Of a DNA stretch of 10,493 bases, positions 1 through 5,982 are shown piece by piece. A program made the translations under genes and the position numbers. Origin of the DNA: DASPRM01 sp035319065 (lineage in GTDB: Bacteria; Acidobacteriota; Terriglobia; Terriglobales; Acidobacteriaceae); contig DATHDM010000106.1 in the NCBI GenBank assembly GCA_035319065.1, positions 1-10,493 on the forward strand, in the 5' to 3' direction. The notes below the pieces were generated by a model. It searched no databases. It saw only the letters and a program-made list of their open reading frames with translations, and was not told where the DNA came from. Each line of letters opens with the position of its first letter. Position 1 is the first letter of the stretch.

Positions 1-455
1 TTGCGGCCGGTGACGCGCGCCGCCATCAATGCCGCCTCCGTGGCAGCCGTGGAACCGTCGTACATGGAGGCGTTGGCGACTTCCATCCCGGTGAGTTCGC
101 AGATCATCGACTGGAACTCGAAAATGGATTGCAGCGTCCCCTGGGCGATCTCCGCCTGGTAAGGCGTGTAGGCGGTGAAAAACTCGCCGCGCGAGATCAG
201 CGCGTCAATCACCACCGGGCGATAGTGACGATAGGCGCCGGCCCCGAGGAAGCTCGGGTAGCCCTGCGCGTTCTCCGCCGCCTGCCCCTGAAAGGCGGCA
301 AGAACCTCCCACTCCGCCATCTGGCGTGGCAGCTTGAGCTCACCCTGGACACGGGCACTGACGGGAATCGGGGTAAAGAACTCGTCGATCGACTTCACCC
401 CGATCTCCCGCAACATTTCTAGGCGATCGCTGGGAGATTTCGGAAGATAGCGCAT
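1..455 (-). CDS. gcvPA: Glycine dehydrogenase (decarboxylating) subunit 1, N-terminal part
   Basis: This is the N-terminal half-subunit of the PLP-dependent P-protein, which decarboxylates glycine and passes the aminomethyl group to lipoyl-GcvH in the cytoplasm. The reading frame is open from the ATG at 455 to the window edge (about 151 codons of a protein usually near 440-450 residues), so the C-terminal part is missing. The start MRYLPKSPSDRLEML, followed by GAGAYRHY, PYQAEIAQGTLQ and an ANASMYDGSTA stretch, is typical of the GcvPA family. The PLP lysine is on the partner subunit GcvPB, expected just beyond the left edge. The gene follows gcvT and gcvH on the same strand but is separated from them by a small exported-protein gene and 254 bp. 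I see no clear ribosome binding site before the ATG, and a 12-bp palindrome lies 12 bp upstream. Confidence 0.93.
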   Translation of the reverse strand, partial: MRYLPKSPSDRLEMLREIGVKSIDEFFTPIPVSARVQGELKLPRQMAEWEVLAAFQGQAAENAQGYPSFLGAGAYRHYRPVVIDALISRGEFFTAYTPYQAEIAQGTLQSIFEFQSMICELTGMEVANASMYDGSTAATEAALMAARVTGR

Positions 456-467
456 GCAGTTAGGTGC

Positions 468-479
468 CGGTGCGCACCG
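468..479. promoter_or_regulatory. 12-bp perfect palindrome upstream of gcvPA
   Basis: CGGTGCGCACCG is a perfect 12-bp palindrome ending 12 bp before the gcvPA ATG, where a ribosome binding site would be expected. It could be a regulator half-site pair or a chance GC-rich palindrome. No regulator can be named from sequence alone. Confidence 0.25.
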
Positions 480-530
480 CGCCCTGCCTCGTGCATTCAG
501 GAAGGACTGCGTGCCAGCGCGGAACCCCTC

Positions 531-559
531 ATTGTAAAGCCACCGGGCCCGCCGCGTAA
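531..559 (-). promoter_or_regulatory. Weak candidate promoter for gcvPA
   Basis: On the minus strand TACAAT (536-531) matches five of six bases of the sigma70 -10 box. It lies 17 bp after TTACGC (559-554), a poor -35 box. It would give gcvPA its own transcript with a leader of roughly 70 nt, which fits the 254-bp gap before the gene. The poor -35 keeps confidence low. Confidence 0.25.
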
Positions 560-626
560 GGTGGGAAAACAACAGACGAGCGAGGAAGGAGAACGCCGAG
601 CGCGCCTATACCCGCGGCGCTGAAAT

Positions 627-641
627 TTCCCGAAGCGGGAA
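627..641 (-). terminator. Weak hairpin after the exported-protein gene
   Basis: TTCCCG and CGGGAA form a perfect 6-bp stem around a 3-nt loop, about 70 nt downstream of the stop at 710 on the minus strand. Only a short AATTT stretch follows, with no real U-tract. It may attenuate or end the upstream transcript. The rest of the 456-709 gap shows only the palindrome and weak promoter listed separately. Confidence 0.25.
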
Positions 642-709
642 TTCACGTTTGGCCGCCAACTAGGCCCGCGCCGCTTGCCGCGGACCCAGCCAACCGCCGC
701 CAGGGGCGC

Positions 710-1108
710 CTACTCGCCTGCCACCCTTCTCCCGCTCTCGGGCACATTCTTGGTGGGCGCAGTCCTCTTGACCTGAAATCGGGAAGACCAGGTACAGGTC
801 CGCTGGCCCACCAGGCGGGTAGAGTCGGAATCGCCTTCTTCCCTGGCTACGACCAGGCTGTGCATGGTGAGACAGACCGGCTGCTGACCGTAAAGCCACT
901 CATAATTCACCGCCGACTTCGGCGGAAGCGAAGTCCATTGCCGGCCGGATGCACCGTTCAGAAGTTGCGCGTCCTGGCTCACGCTGGGGGCGACTGCCTC
1001 GACTCCCGTATTTTCCGCGGCTGCCTGTGCAGGCTGCTCCGCCACCGATGTGCCGGTGAGCGCGGCCAACGCGAAGCAGAGCGTTGCGATGCAGGGGATG
1101 ACTCGCAT
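710..1108 (-). CDS. Small exported protein of unknown function
   Basis: I do not recognise a named family. The 132-residue product starts with a clear signal peptide (MRVIPC, hydrophobic stretch at residues 7-19, likely cut after SVA at 23). The mature part is an Ala/Gln-rich linker (about 24-55) followed by a compact region with two cysteines (Cys79 in VCLTMHSLVV and Cys105 in RTCTWSS) that could form a disulfide. The spacing of the two cysteines around an acidic ARxEGDSDS stretch recalls small exported proteins I associate with Acidobacteriota, but this is recollection only. I chose the ATG at 1108 because GAGAGG stands just upstream and the signal peptide begins there; the frame stays open further upstream but reads into gcvH. 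It starts 86 bp after gcvH and precedes gcvPA, an unusual position inside a glycine cleavage cluster. Confidence 0.75.
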   Translation of the reverse strand: MRVIPCIATLCFALAALTGTSVAEQPAQAAAENTGVEAVAPSVSQDAQLLNGASGRQWTSLPPKSAVNYEWLYGQQPVCLTMHSLVVAREEGDSDSTRLVGQRTCTWSSRFQVKRTAPTKNVPESGRRVAGE

Positions 1109-1194
1109 ACCGTCCCTCTCGCGCGCATTATAGCCCCGAAAAGCGCGCCGGCTGATTCCGTTGGGACGAACTGCGGCGGGAGGCCCGCCTCGGC

Positions 1195-1581
1195 TCAGGC
1201 GACCTCCTCGCTGACGAACTTTTCGTAGTCTTGTGCGGACAGCAGGCTGCCGCTCTCCGCCGGATTCGCGAGGCTGATCTTGATCATCCACGCTCCGTGC
1301 GCGTCGGCGTTGATCTTCTCCGGCGACTTGGACAATTCTTCGTTCACCTCGGTTACCATGCCGGACACCGGTGCGTAGAGATCCGACACCGCCTTCACCG
1401 ATTCCACGGTGCCGAAACTCTTGCCCGCCGTCAGCGTCGCACCCGGCTTGGGCAGTTCGACAAAAACGATGTCCCCCAGCGACTCCTGCGCATGGTCAGT
1501 GATGCCGATGATTCCCGTGTTGCCCTGAATTTTGATCCACTCGTGTTCCTTGGTGTACTTGAAATCCTGCGGATAAGCCAT
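1195..1581 (-). CDS. gcvH: Glycine cleavage system H protein
   Basis: GcvH is the lipoylated shuttle of the glycine cleavage system: it carries the aminomethyl group from GcvP to GcvT and is reoxidised by lipoamide dehydrogenase in the cytoplasm. The 128-residue product has the usual length. The opening PQDFKYTKEHEWIKI is the family N-terminus, and the lipoylation site is Lys63 in GTVESVKAVSDLYAP, followed by the conserved PVSG turn. The C-terminal helix with ANPAESGSLLSAQDYEKFV is also typical. The ATG at 1581 is chosen because GGAG lies about 9 nt upstream and MAYPQDF is the conserved start; the longer frame to 1635 overlaps the gcvT stop and adds no conserved sequence. It lies 50 bp downstream of gcvT in the same transcript. 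The key lysine is intact, so the protein should work if a lipoyl ligase or the LipB/LipA route exists elsewhere. Confidence 0.97.
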   Translation of the reverse strand: MAYPQDFKYTKEHEWIKIQGNTGIIGITDHAQESLGDIVFVELPKPGATLTAGKSFGTVESVKAVSDLYAPVSGMVTEVNEELSKSPEKINADAHGAWMIKISLANPAESGSLLSAQDYEKFVSEEVA

Positions 1582-1631
1582 CTTGTCGTTCTCCAGCAAT
1601 GCAGAATCAATGCGCCGCAACTGAACTCGCC

Positions 1632-2780
1632 TCACGAGCCCTTCTTGGGCCGCTTGTAGAACGGCGTGGGCACCACCTTGGCCTTCACGCTCTGGCCCCG
1701 AATCTCCACCCCCACCTCGCTCCCGGGAGCGGAGTAGCTCACTGGAACGTAAGCCAACGCGATGTTCTTTTTCAGAAATGGAGCGTAAGAACCGCTGGTC
1801 ACGTAGCCGATCTCCCCTCCGGTGGAGTCCAGTGCCCGGTAGCCGTCCCGCGCAATCCCGCGATCGATCATCTCCAGGCCCACCAGGGTTCGCGTCACTC
1901 CCTCGGTCTTGGCGCGAGCCAGCGCATCACGGCCGATGAACTCCGACTTCTCCATCTTGCAAAAACGGTCCAGGCCGGCCTCCCACACATTGATCGTATC
2001 GGAAATCTCGTGCCCGTAGAGCGGCAGCTTCCCTTCCAGCCGCAGCGTGTTGCGCGCCCCTAATCCGCAGGGAACGACGCCCAACTCTTTGCCCGCTTCC
2101 AGCACCTGCTTCCAGACGCGGGCGCTGGTTTCGACATCGGAGGGCACATAAATCTCGAAGCCGTCCTCGGCAGTGTAACCGGTGCGCGCGATCAGAATGT
2201 TCTTCAGGCCGCACACCGTGCCGCGCGTAACCCAGTAGAACTTGACCGCCGACAGATCGGCATCGGTGAGCTTCTGCAGAAGTTCCACTCCTCGCGGGCC
2301 CTGGATCGCAATCTGGGTGAAATCGTCGCTGAGGTTTTCGACCTGGCAGTTGAATCCGCGCGCGTTGTTGCGCACCCAGGTGAAGTCTTTCTCGCGCGTC
2401 CCGGCATTGATGACGATGAGGTAGTCGTCCTCGCCCAACTTGTGGACGATCACGTCGTCAACAAACGTCCCCTGCGGATAGAGCATGGCCGAATATTGCG
2501 CCTGCCCCAGGGCAAGCTTGGCCGCGTCGTTGATGGTGATGTGCTGGATGGCGGCCAGCGCCTGCGGCCCCTGCACGCGGATGTCGCCCATGTGGCTGAC
2601 ATCGAAGATTCCCACCCCGGTTCGCACCCCCATGTGCTCCGCGATGATGCCGCCGTACCTGGGATACTCGACCGGCATGTCCCAGCCGTTGAAGTCCACC
2701 ATCTTGGCGCCCATCTCGCGATGGACGGCATTCAGAGCGGTCTTGCGCGGGGTCACCGCTGAGGCTGGGGCGGCTGACAC
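1632..2780 (-). CDS. gcvT: Glycine cleavage system T protein (aminomethyltransferase)
   Basis: GcvT takes the aminomethyl group from lipoyl-GcvH and transfers the one-carbon unit to tetrahydrofolate, releasing ammonia. The 382-residue product covers the whole family length. Visible landmarks are the folate-domain start (RKTALNAVHREMGAKMVDFNGWDMPVEY split over residues 12-39), the FDVSHMGD motif near 59-66, the catalytic-Asp region VDDVIVHKL near 107-115, and the C-terminal GCV_T domain ending PFYKRPKKGS. I place the start at the GTG at 2780, where AAAGGA lies 6 nt upstream. The frame extends 16 codons further to 2828 but that segment (RPGPRANQQ) is not conserved and covers the ribosome binding site. 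It is the first gene of the cluster, followed by gcvH after 50 bp. No glycine riboswitch is visible ahead of it. Confidence 0.97.
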   Translation of the reverse strand: MSAAPASAVTPRKTALNAVHREMGAKMVDFNGWDMPVEYPRYGGIIAEHMGVRTGVGIFDVSHMGDIRVQGPQALAAIQHITINDAAKLALGQAQYSAMLYPQGTFVDDVIVHKLGEDDYLIVINAGTREKDFTWVRNNARGFNCQVENLSDDFTQIAIQGPRGVELLQKLTDADLSAVKFYWVTRGTVCGLKNILIARTGYTAEDGFEIYVPSDVETSARVWKQVLEAGKELGVVPCGLGARNTLRLEGKLPLYGHEISDTINVWEAGLDRFCKMEKSEFIGRDALARAKTEGVTRTLVGLEMIDRGIARDGYRALDSTGGEIGYVTSGSYAPFLKKNIALAYVPVSYSAPGSEVGVEIRGQSVKAKVVPTPFYKRPKKGS

Positions 2781-2837
2781 AGGAAATCCTTTCTCCACCT
2801 GCTGATTTGCGCGCGGGCCTGGCCGCAAACCGCAAAC

Positions 2838-2865
2838 CTTATCACGCGCTTTTTCGCGGGGTCAA
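2838..2865 (-). promoter_or_regulatory. Candidate sigma70 promoter of the gcv cluster
   Basis: On the minus strand TTGACC (2865-2860) is a five-of-six match to the -35 box and GATAAG (2843-2838) carries the ATAA core of a -10 box, 16 bp apart. Transcription would start near 2831, giving a leader of about 50 nt before the gcvT GTG. The spacer contains CGCG on either side of an A-tract, and a 7-mer GTTTGCG occurs twice in tandem just after the -10. These are possible operator features, unproven. Confidence 0.5.
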
Positions 2866-2940
2866 TGCGCGGCGACCGGGGGAGGACCGGCTGAGATGCG
2901 GGCGCCTCTCCATTTCCCGCCCTCCTCCTTACTGCCAGGC

Positions 2941-3534
2941 TCAGATTCGCTTCACGAAGTGGACCACATCGTCGGCGCCGATCTTCGTGTAGTGGACGGT
3001 GACGTGCTCGCCTTCCTTGCCAGCATACTCCGTGGCTTTCACCACTCCGTGCTCGGTGTCTACCGTGGCGTCCTTGCTGACGTGATAGGTCTTCACCACG
3101 CCGTCTTCCCCCTTCAGCGTCAGCGTGCGGGTCGCCTTGTCCATCTTGACGACTGTTCCCTTGACGAAGTGGGCATCGGCTTTGCCGAAGTCGCGCACTG
3201 CCACCGCGGTCTTGTCCGCCCCCTTCTCCGTGTAATGCACCACTACGTGCGCCCCATCCTTGACGCCCAGCGCGCTCTCACCGGCGCCCTTCTTGACGAG
3301 CTTGCCGCCATCGTCGAATGTCTCGACCGTCGTGTGCGCCGTGTACGTGAAGACATGCTCGGTTCCGTCCGCCGTGTCCACGGCAACCGTCTTGGCGGTC
3401 TTGTCCACCTTCTTCACCGTGCCGTCCACGGCATGCACCACATCCTGGGCGGCGCAGACCTGAAGGTAAGCGCTCGCAACTACAAAACAGATTCCCATCA
3501 ACAGAGTCGTTCTTAGCTTCGATTTCCTTGGCAT
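2941..3534 (-). CDS. Exported protein with two tandem beta-rich repeats
   Basis: I do not recognise a named function. The 197-residue product begins with a signal peptide (basic MPRKSKLR, hydrophobic core to about residue 27, likely cut at CAA/QD), so it should be exported. The mature protein is an internal duplication: residues about 34-116 and 122-195 align. They share the pattern HxVxGTVxKxDKxxxT at the start and HVxVHYTxxGAD at the end. This beta-strand-rich pattern resembles small DUF5666-like or OB-like repeat domains, but that is a guess. The second of two adjacent ATGs (3534) is preferred because AGGAG then sits 5 nt upstream; the first (3537) would leave only 2 nt. The frame is open far upstream to 3864 but that part has no coding character. 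It has no clear partner; gcvT lies downstream behind its own promoter. Confidence 0.8.
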   Translation of the reverse strand: MPRKSKLRTTLLMGICFVVASAYLQVCAAQDVVHAVDGTVKKVDKTAKTVAVDTADGTEHVFTYTAHTTVETFDDGGKLVKKGAGESALGVKDGAHVVVHYTEKGADKTAVAVRDFGKADAHFVKGTVVKMDKATRTLTLKGEDGVVKTYHVSKDATVDTEHGVVKATEYAGKEGEHVTVHYTKIGADDVVHFVKRI

Positions 3535-3878
3535 CATTTCTCCTGACATGCTTCTGGCTGCAAACAGTGAATGTGGAAGCCGCCCGGCCGTCGCGATTCC
3601 GGCCCAGCACTGCGAAAGGAGCTGGAGCACAATTTTGGGCCCAGTCATTTTACCGGGAGCGGGCGCGGTGAAAGGAACTTTCTTGCGGCGAAACTGGCCC
3701 ATCCGGCCCTGCCGGGCGGCCGCCTGCCGGGCTTGGATTCCACAACTGCTTCGCAGAATATCCACAGAAATCGCCCCGCAGGCGTGCAAAACCGAGCACA
3801 TCGGCCAAATTTCCGCTTGCGCCCAAACTGCGTGACTTCCATAATTTCGGAGCAGGACGATCACCCAAAAAGGGCACC
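3535..3878. other. Divergent intergenic region
   Basis: These 344 bp separate two divergent genes. Besides the two start regions and a plus-strand promoter candidate (listed separately), I see an 8-bp TGGGCCCA palindrome near 3636 and several short GC-rich inverted repeats. I found no convincing promoter for the leftward gene and no RNA gene. Open frames crossing the region lack ribosome binding sites and conserved sequence. Confidence 0.5.
3817..3845 (+). promoter_or_regulatory. Candidate promoter of the MerR-TPR gene
   Basis: CATAAT (3840-3845) matches five of six bases of the -10 consensus and lies exactly 17 bp after TTGCGC (3817-3822), a moderate -35 box. Transcription would start near 3852, about 27 nt before the GTG start at 3879, with AAGGG in between as ribosome binding site. 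Confidence 0.42.
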
Positions 3879-4757
3879 GTGCATCGATATCATCGAGCCG
3901 ACGTACTGCGTATTCTTCGCATTTCGGCCAAACAGCTGTCGCAGTGGCAGAAAGCCGGGCTGGTGGCTGTCAGCGAGACCTATTCCTTCTTTGATCTCCT
4001 GCAACTGAAAAAAGTTCGCGACCTGCGTGCCAAGCGCGTGCGCCCCGCGGTCATCCGCGAGTCGCTGGAGGCGATGCAGAAGCAGGTAGCCGGCATGGAG
4101 AACCCCCTGCTCGAGGCGGGCACCTTCTCCACCGGTGCGCGCGTCATGTTCCGCCACGAAGGCAAAGTCGTGGATCCGATCGCCGGCCAGTTCATGCTCG
4201 ACTTCGCCCCCAAACAGCGCGTGGTACCCGCCACCCTGACCCCGGTGCGTGCGGCCGAGACTGCGGTGGAATTCTTCGCCCGCGGGGTGGCGCTGGAAGA
4301 AGATCCCGCGGCCCAGCAGGAGGCCATTGCCGCCTACTTGCGCGCCCTCGAACTGGACCCCAACCACGCCGCCGCCCACATCAATCTGGGCACTCTCTAC
4401 TACAACCAGCAGGACTACGCGCGCGCGGAAGCCCACTACCGCAAGGCCATCGAAGTCGATCCCCGCTATGCTCTGGCCTATTTCGATCTCGGAAACGTCC
4501 TGGACGAGACCGGCCGCGTGACCGAGGCGATCCGTGTCTACAAGCTGGCCCTGCAGCTTGCCCCCACCTATGCCGACGCTCATTACAATCTGGCGTTGGC
4601 CTACGAGAAAATGAAGGATTCCCGCAAAGCCCTCACCCATTGGCGCGCCTACGCTTCGCTGGACAACGTCAGCGCCTGGGCCGCTCATGCCCGCAGCCAG
4701 GTTCAGCGCATCCTGGCAGCAGAGAAACTCCAGGTCGTTTACCGGCGCAAGAAATAA
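3879..4757 (+). CDS. MerR-like HTH domain fused to TPR repeats
   Basis: The 292-residue product joins two parts. Residues 3-70 look like a MerR-type winged helix: DVLRILRISAKQLSQWQ is the recognition helix-turn-helix, FFDLLQLKKVRDLRAKRV the wing and second helix, followed by a short helix (VIRESLEAMQKQV) where MerR proteins start their dimer coiled coil. Residues about 75-125 form a linker. Residues about 129-264 hold four TPR units, with the usual motifs such as ALELDPNHAAAHINLGTLYY and ALQLAPTYADAHYNLALAYE. TPRs bind protein partners, so this is probably a DNA-binding protein that takes its signal from another protein rather than a small ligand; that is inference. It is cytoplasmic, with no signal peptide or membrane segment. 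The start is the GTG at 3879, with AAAAGGG 4 nt upstream and no other start in frame nearby. It stands alone and converges on the next gene. Confidence 0.9.
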   Translation: MHRYHRADVLRILRISAKQLSQWQKAGLVAVSETYSFFDLLQLKKVRDLRAKRVRPAVIRESLEAMQKQVAGMENPLLEAGTFSTGARVMFRHEGKVVDPIAGQFMLDFAPKQRVVPATLTPVRAAETAVEFFARGVALEEDPAAQQEAIAAYLRALELDPNHAAAHINLGTLYYNQQDYARAEAHYRKAIEVDPRYALAYFDLGNVLDETGRVTEAIRVYKLALQLAPTYADAHYNLALAYEKMKDSRKALTHWRAYASLDNVSAWAAHARSQVQRILAAEKLQVVYRRKK

Positions 4758-4782
4758 CCTGCTGGTAGCATCTCGATCGCAT

Positions 4783-4864
4783 TGTCAGGATGACACTTGG
4801 GATTACCGAGATGCGTATGCGATCTTGGGGGGCCATCCTGAGCGGGTGTCCCATCCTGAGCCCG
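4783..4864. repeat. Degenerate copies of a CATCCTGAGC intergenic repeat
   Basis: Between the convergent genes the core CCATCCTGAGC occurs twice in direct orientation (4833-4843 and 4851-4861). A fragment in the opposite orientation, TCAGGATGACA (4785-4795), sits inside a TGTCA-GGA-TGACA inverted repeat (4783-4795). The arrangement looks like partial and inverted copies of one dispersed intergenic element left beside the full palindrome at 4847-4887. Confidence 0.5.
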
Positions 4865-4887
4865 CGCAACGGGCGAAGGGTGGGACA
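4847..4887. repeat. Long hairpin-forming palindrome between convergent genes
   Basis: Positions 4847-4857 pair with 4877-4887 (11 bp with one G-U wobble) and 4860-4864 (GCCCG) pair with 4870-4874 (CGGGC) around a CGCAA loop. The two stems are joined by a symmetric GA/GA internal loop, which can form tandem sheared G-A pairs in RNA. It sits 90 bp after the plus-strand stop and 30 bp after the minus-strand stop. It could therefore help end both transcripts, but no U-tract follows on either strand. It looks more like a dispersed REP-like element than a classical terminator. Confidence 0.6.
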
Positions 4888-4916
4888 AGTAATGCCCACC
4901 TCCTGCCAACGCTCTT

Positions 4917-5831
4917 CTACATCACTAACGCCCTCGCCGGCTCCACTAGCCTTTCGCTCCTCGGACGCAACCCTCGCGCCACCTCCGGCTGGCTCTCGCT
5001 GCCAGGCTTCTGGGTCAGCGCCATCACCATCAGGCTGGCGAGCATCTGCACCGTTGCTACATCGCGATCGTCGAAGGCATACGGTTCCGCCGACACCACC
5101 TCCAGCACCCCCAGCACGCCGCCGTTCAGGTGAGTCAGCGGAGCCACCACCAGCGAACTTACGCCCAGCTCGCGGCAGCTTTGCCGATCCACCTGCGGAT
5201 CCTTCTCCGCATGATCGCAGCGCCACGCTTGGCCAGTCCGCAGGCATAACCCCGAAAGCCCGCGATGAGTCTGAATCTCCGTTCCCAGCTCCGGCGCCCC
5301 GTTCCCGATGCGCGTCTGGCAGATCATGCGGCCGTTCTGCCATAGCGCAAGCGCCGCTCCTGCGGCGTGCGTCAGCGACCAGGCTCTCTCCAGGATGCGT
5401 GGAAGCACGGAATGCGGCCGGGCCAGCGCGCAGGACTGTGCCCGTTGATCCAGCTGCACCGATGCGATGTCGATCATCGGCGCATCGCGGTCGTCACTGC
5501 CCGCATCGAAAGCCGCCCGGCCCGGAAAGTCCACTAGATTGCCCGGCCGGGTTGTCCATGCCGCGCCCTCCCCCGCCGGCCCGCATCTTGCCGCGGAAGG
5601 CGGCCGCAGCACCTCGGCGACTACTCGCTGCAGCACTTCATCCTCGATCAGATTGGCGGTCTGCTGCCCCCGCAAGCTGCCGCCCAGCGCGCACGCCAGG
5701 CTCAACACCGCCTTGCTCCCGCAGGCCAGGCACTGTGTCGTGCTGTTGTAGCTGATCAGTTCGCATTCGACGCACAAAACCGCGTCTCGCAACTGCAGAA
5801 AGGAAACATGCCTTGCATTCGGTGAGTCCAT
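4917..5831 (-). CDS. GAF-domain sensor protein with N-terminal Cys4 motif
   Basis: The 304-residue product has a Cys4 motif at the N-terminus (C20-VE-C23 and C34-LA-C37), which looks like a small zinc ribbon. A hydrophobic helix around 41-52 and a low-complexity linker follow to about residue 140, and a GAF domain occupies about 143-275. GAF features are the helix VLPRILERAWSLTHAAGAAL, the strand with GMxC-like ICQTRIG, the central LxGLCLRTGQAWRCDH turn, SSLVVAPL, and GVLGVLEVVSAEPYAFDDRDV. GAF domains bind small ligands such as nucleotides, haem or bilins, but no output domain is attached, so it may act as a sensing subunit for another protein. The ATG at 5831 has AGGAG about 11 nt upstream. 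The arrangement is unusual for GAF proteins. The gene stands alone, with a 151-bp gap from the next minus-strand gene and no good promoter seen. Confidence 0.85.
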   Translation of the reverse strand: MDSPNARHVSFLQLRDAVLCVECELISYNSTTQCLACGSKAVLSLACALGGSLRGQQTANLIEDEVLQRVVAEVLRPPSAARCGPAGEGAAWTTRPGNLVDFPGRAAFDAGSDDRDAPMIDIASVQLDQRAQSCALARPHSVLPRILERAWSLTHAAGAALALWQNGRMICQTRIGNGAPELGTEIQTHRGLSGLCLRTGQAWRCDHAEKDPQVDRQSCRELGVSSLVVAPLTHLNGGVLGVLEVVSAEPYAFDDRDVATVQMLASLMVMALTQKPGSESQPEVARGLRPRSERLVEPARALVM

Positions 5832-5982
5832 TCCTGATGTTCTCTCCTGGAAGCGGTTGCAAGTAAGTTGTGGCGCGGGGTCGGGCCGCAGGAATTTCAG
5901 ACCACAGAAAATAGGGCAAGCGCCGGCTCAAGACGAGTGACGGGCTTGGTTCAACTGTGGAAAATGCCCTCTTGCTCTGTGA

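Noticed and set aside
2781..2940. Glycine riboswitch ahead of gcvT
   Set aside because: The likely leader is only about 50 nt, and the conserved glycine aptamer core and its tandem arrangement are not seen.
3861..4688. Minus-strand open frame opposite the MerR-TPR gene
   Set aside because: It mirrors the real gene, has Gly/Val/Gln-rich noise and no family motif; the plus strand has clear TPR and HTH motifs.
4858..4887. Classical Rho-independent terminator for either convergent gene
   Set aside because: The stem is strong but no run of T follows on either strand.
4790..5755. Long plus-strand open frame opposite the GAF gene
   Set aside because: It is rich in Pro, Ser, Ala and Arg, the usual antisense shadow of a GC-rich gene, with no ribosome binding site or domain.
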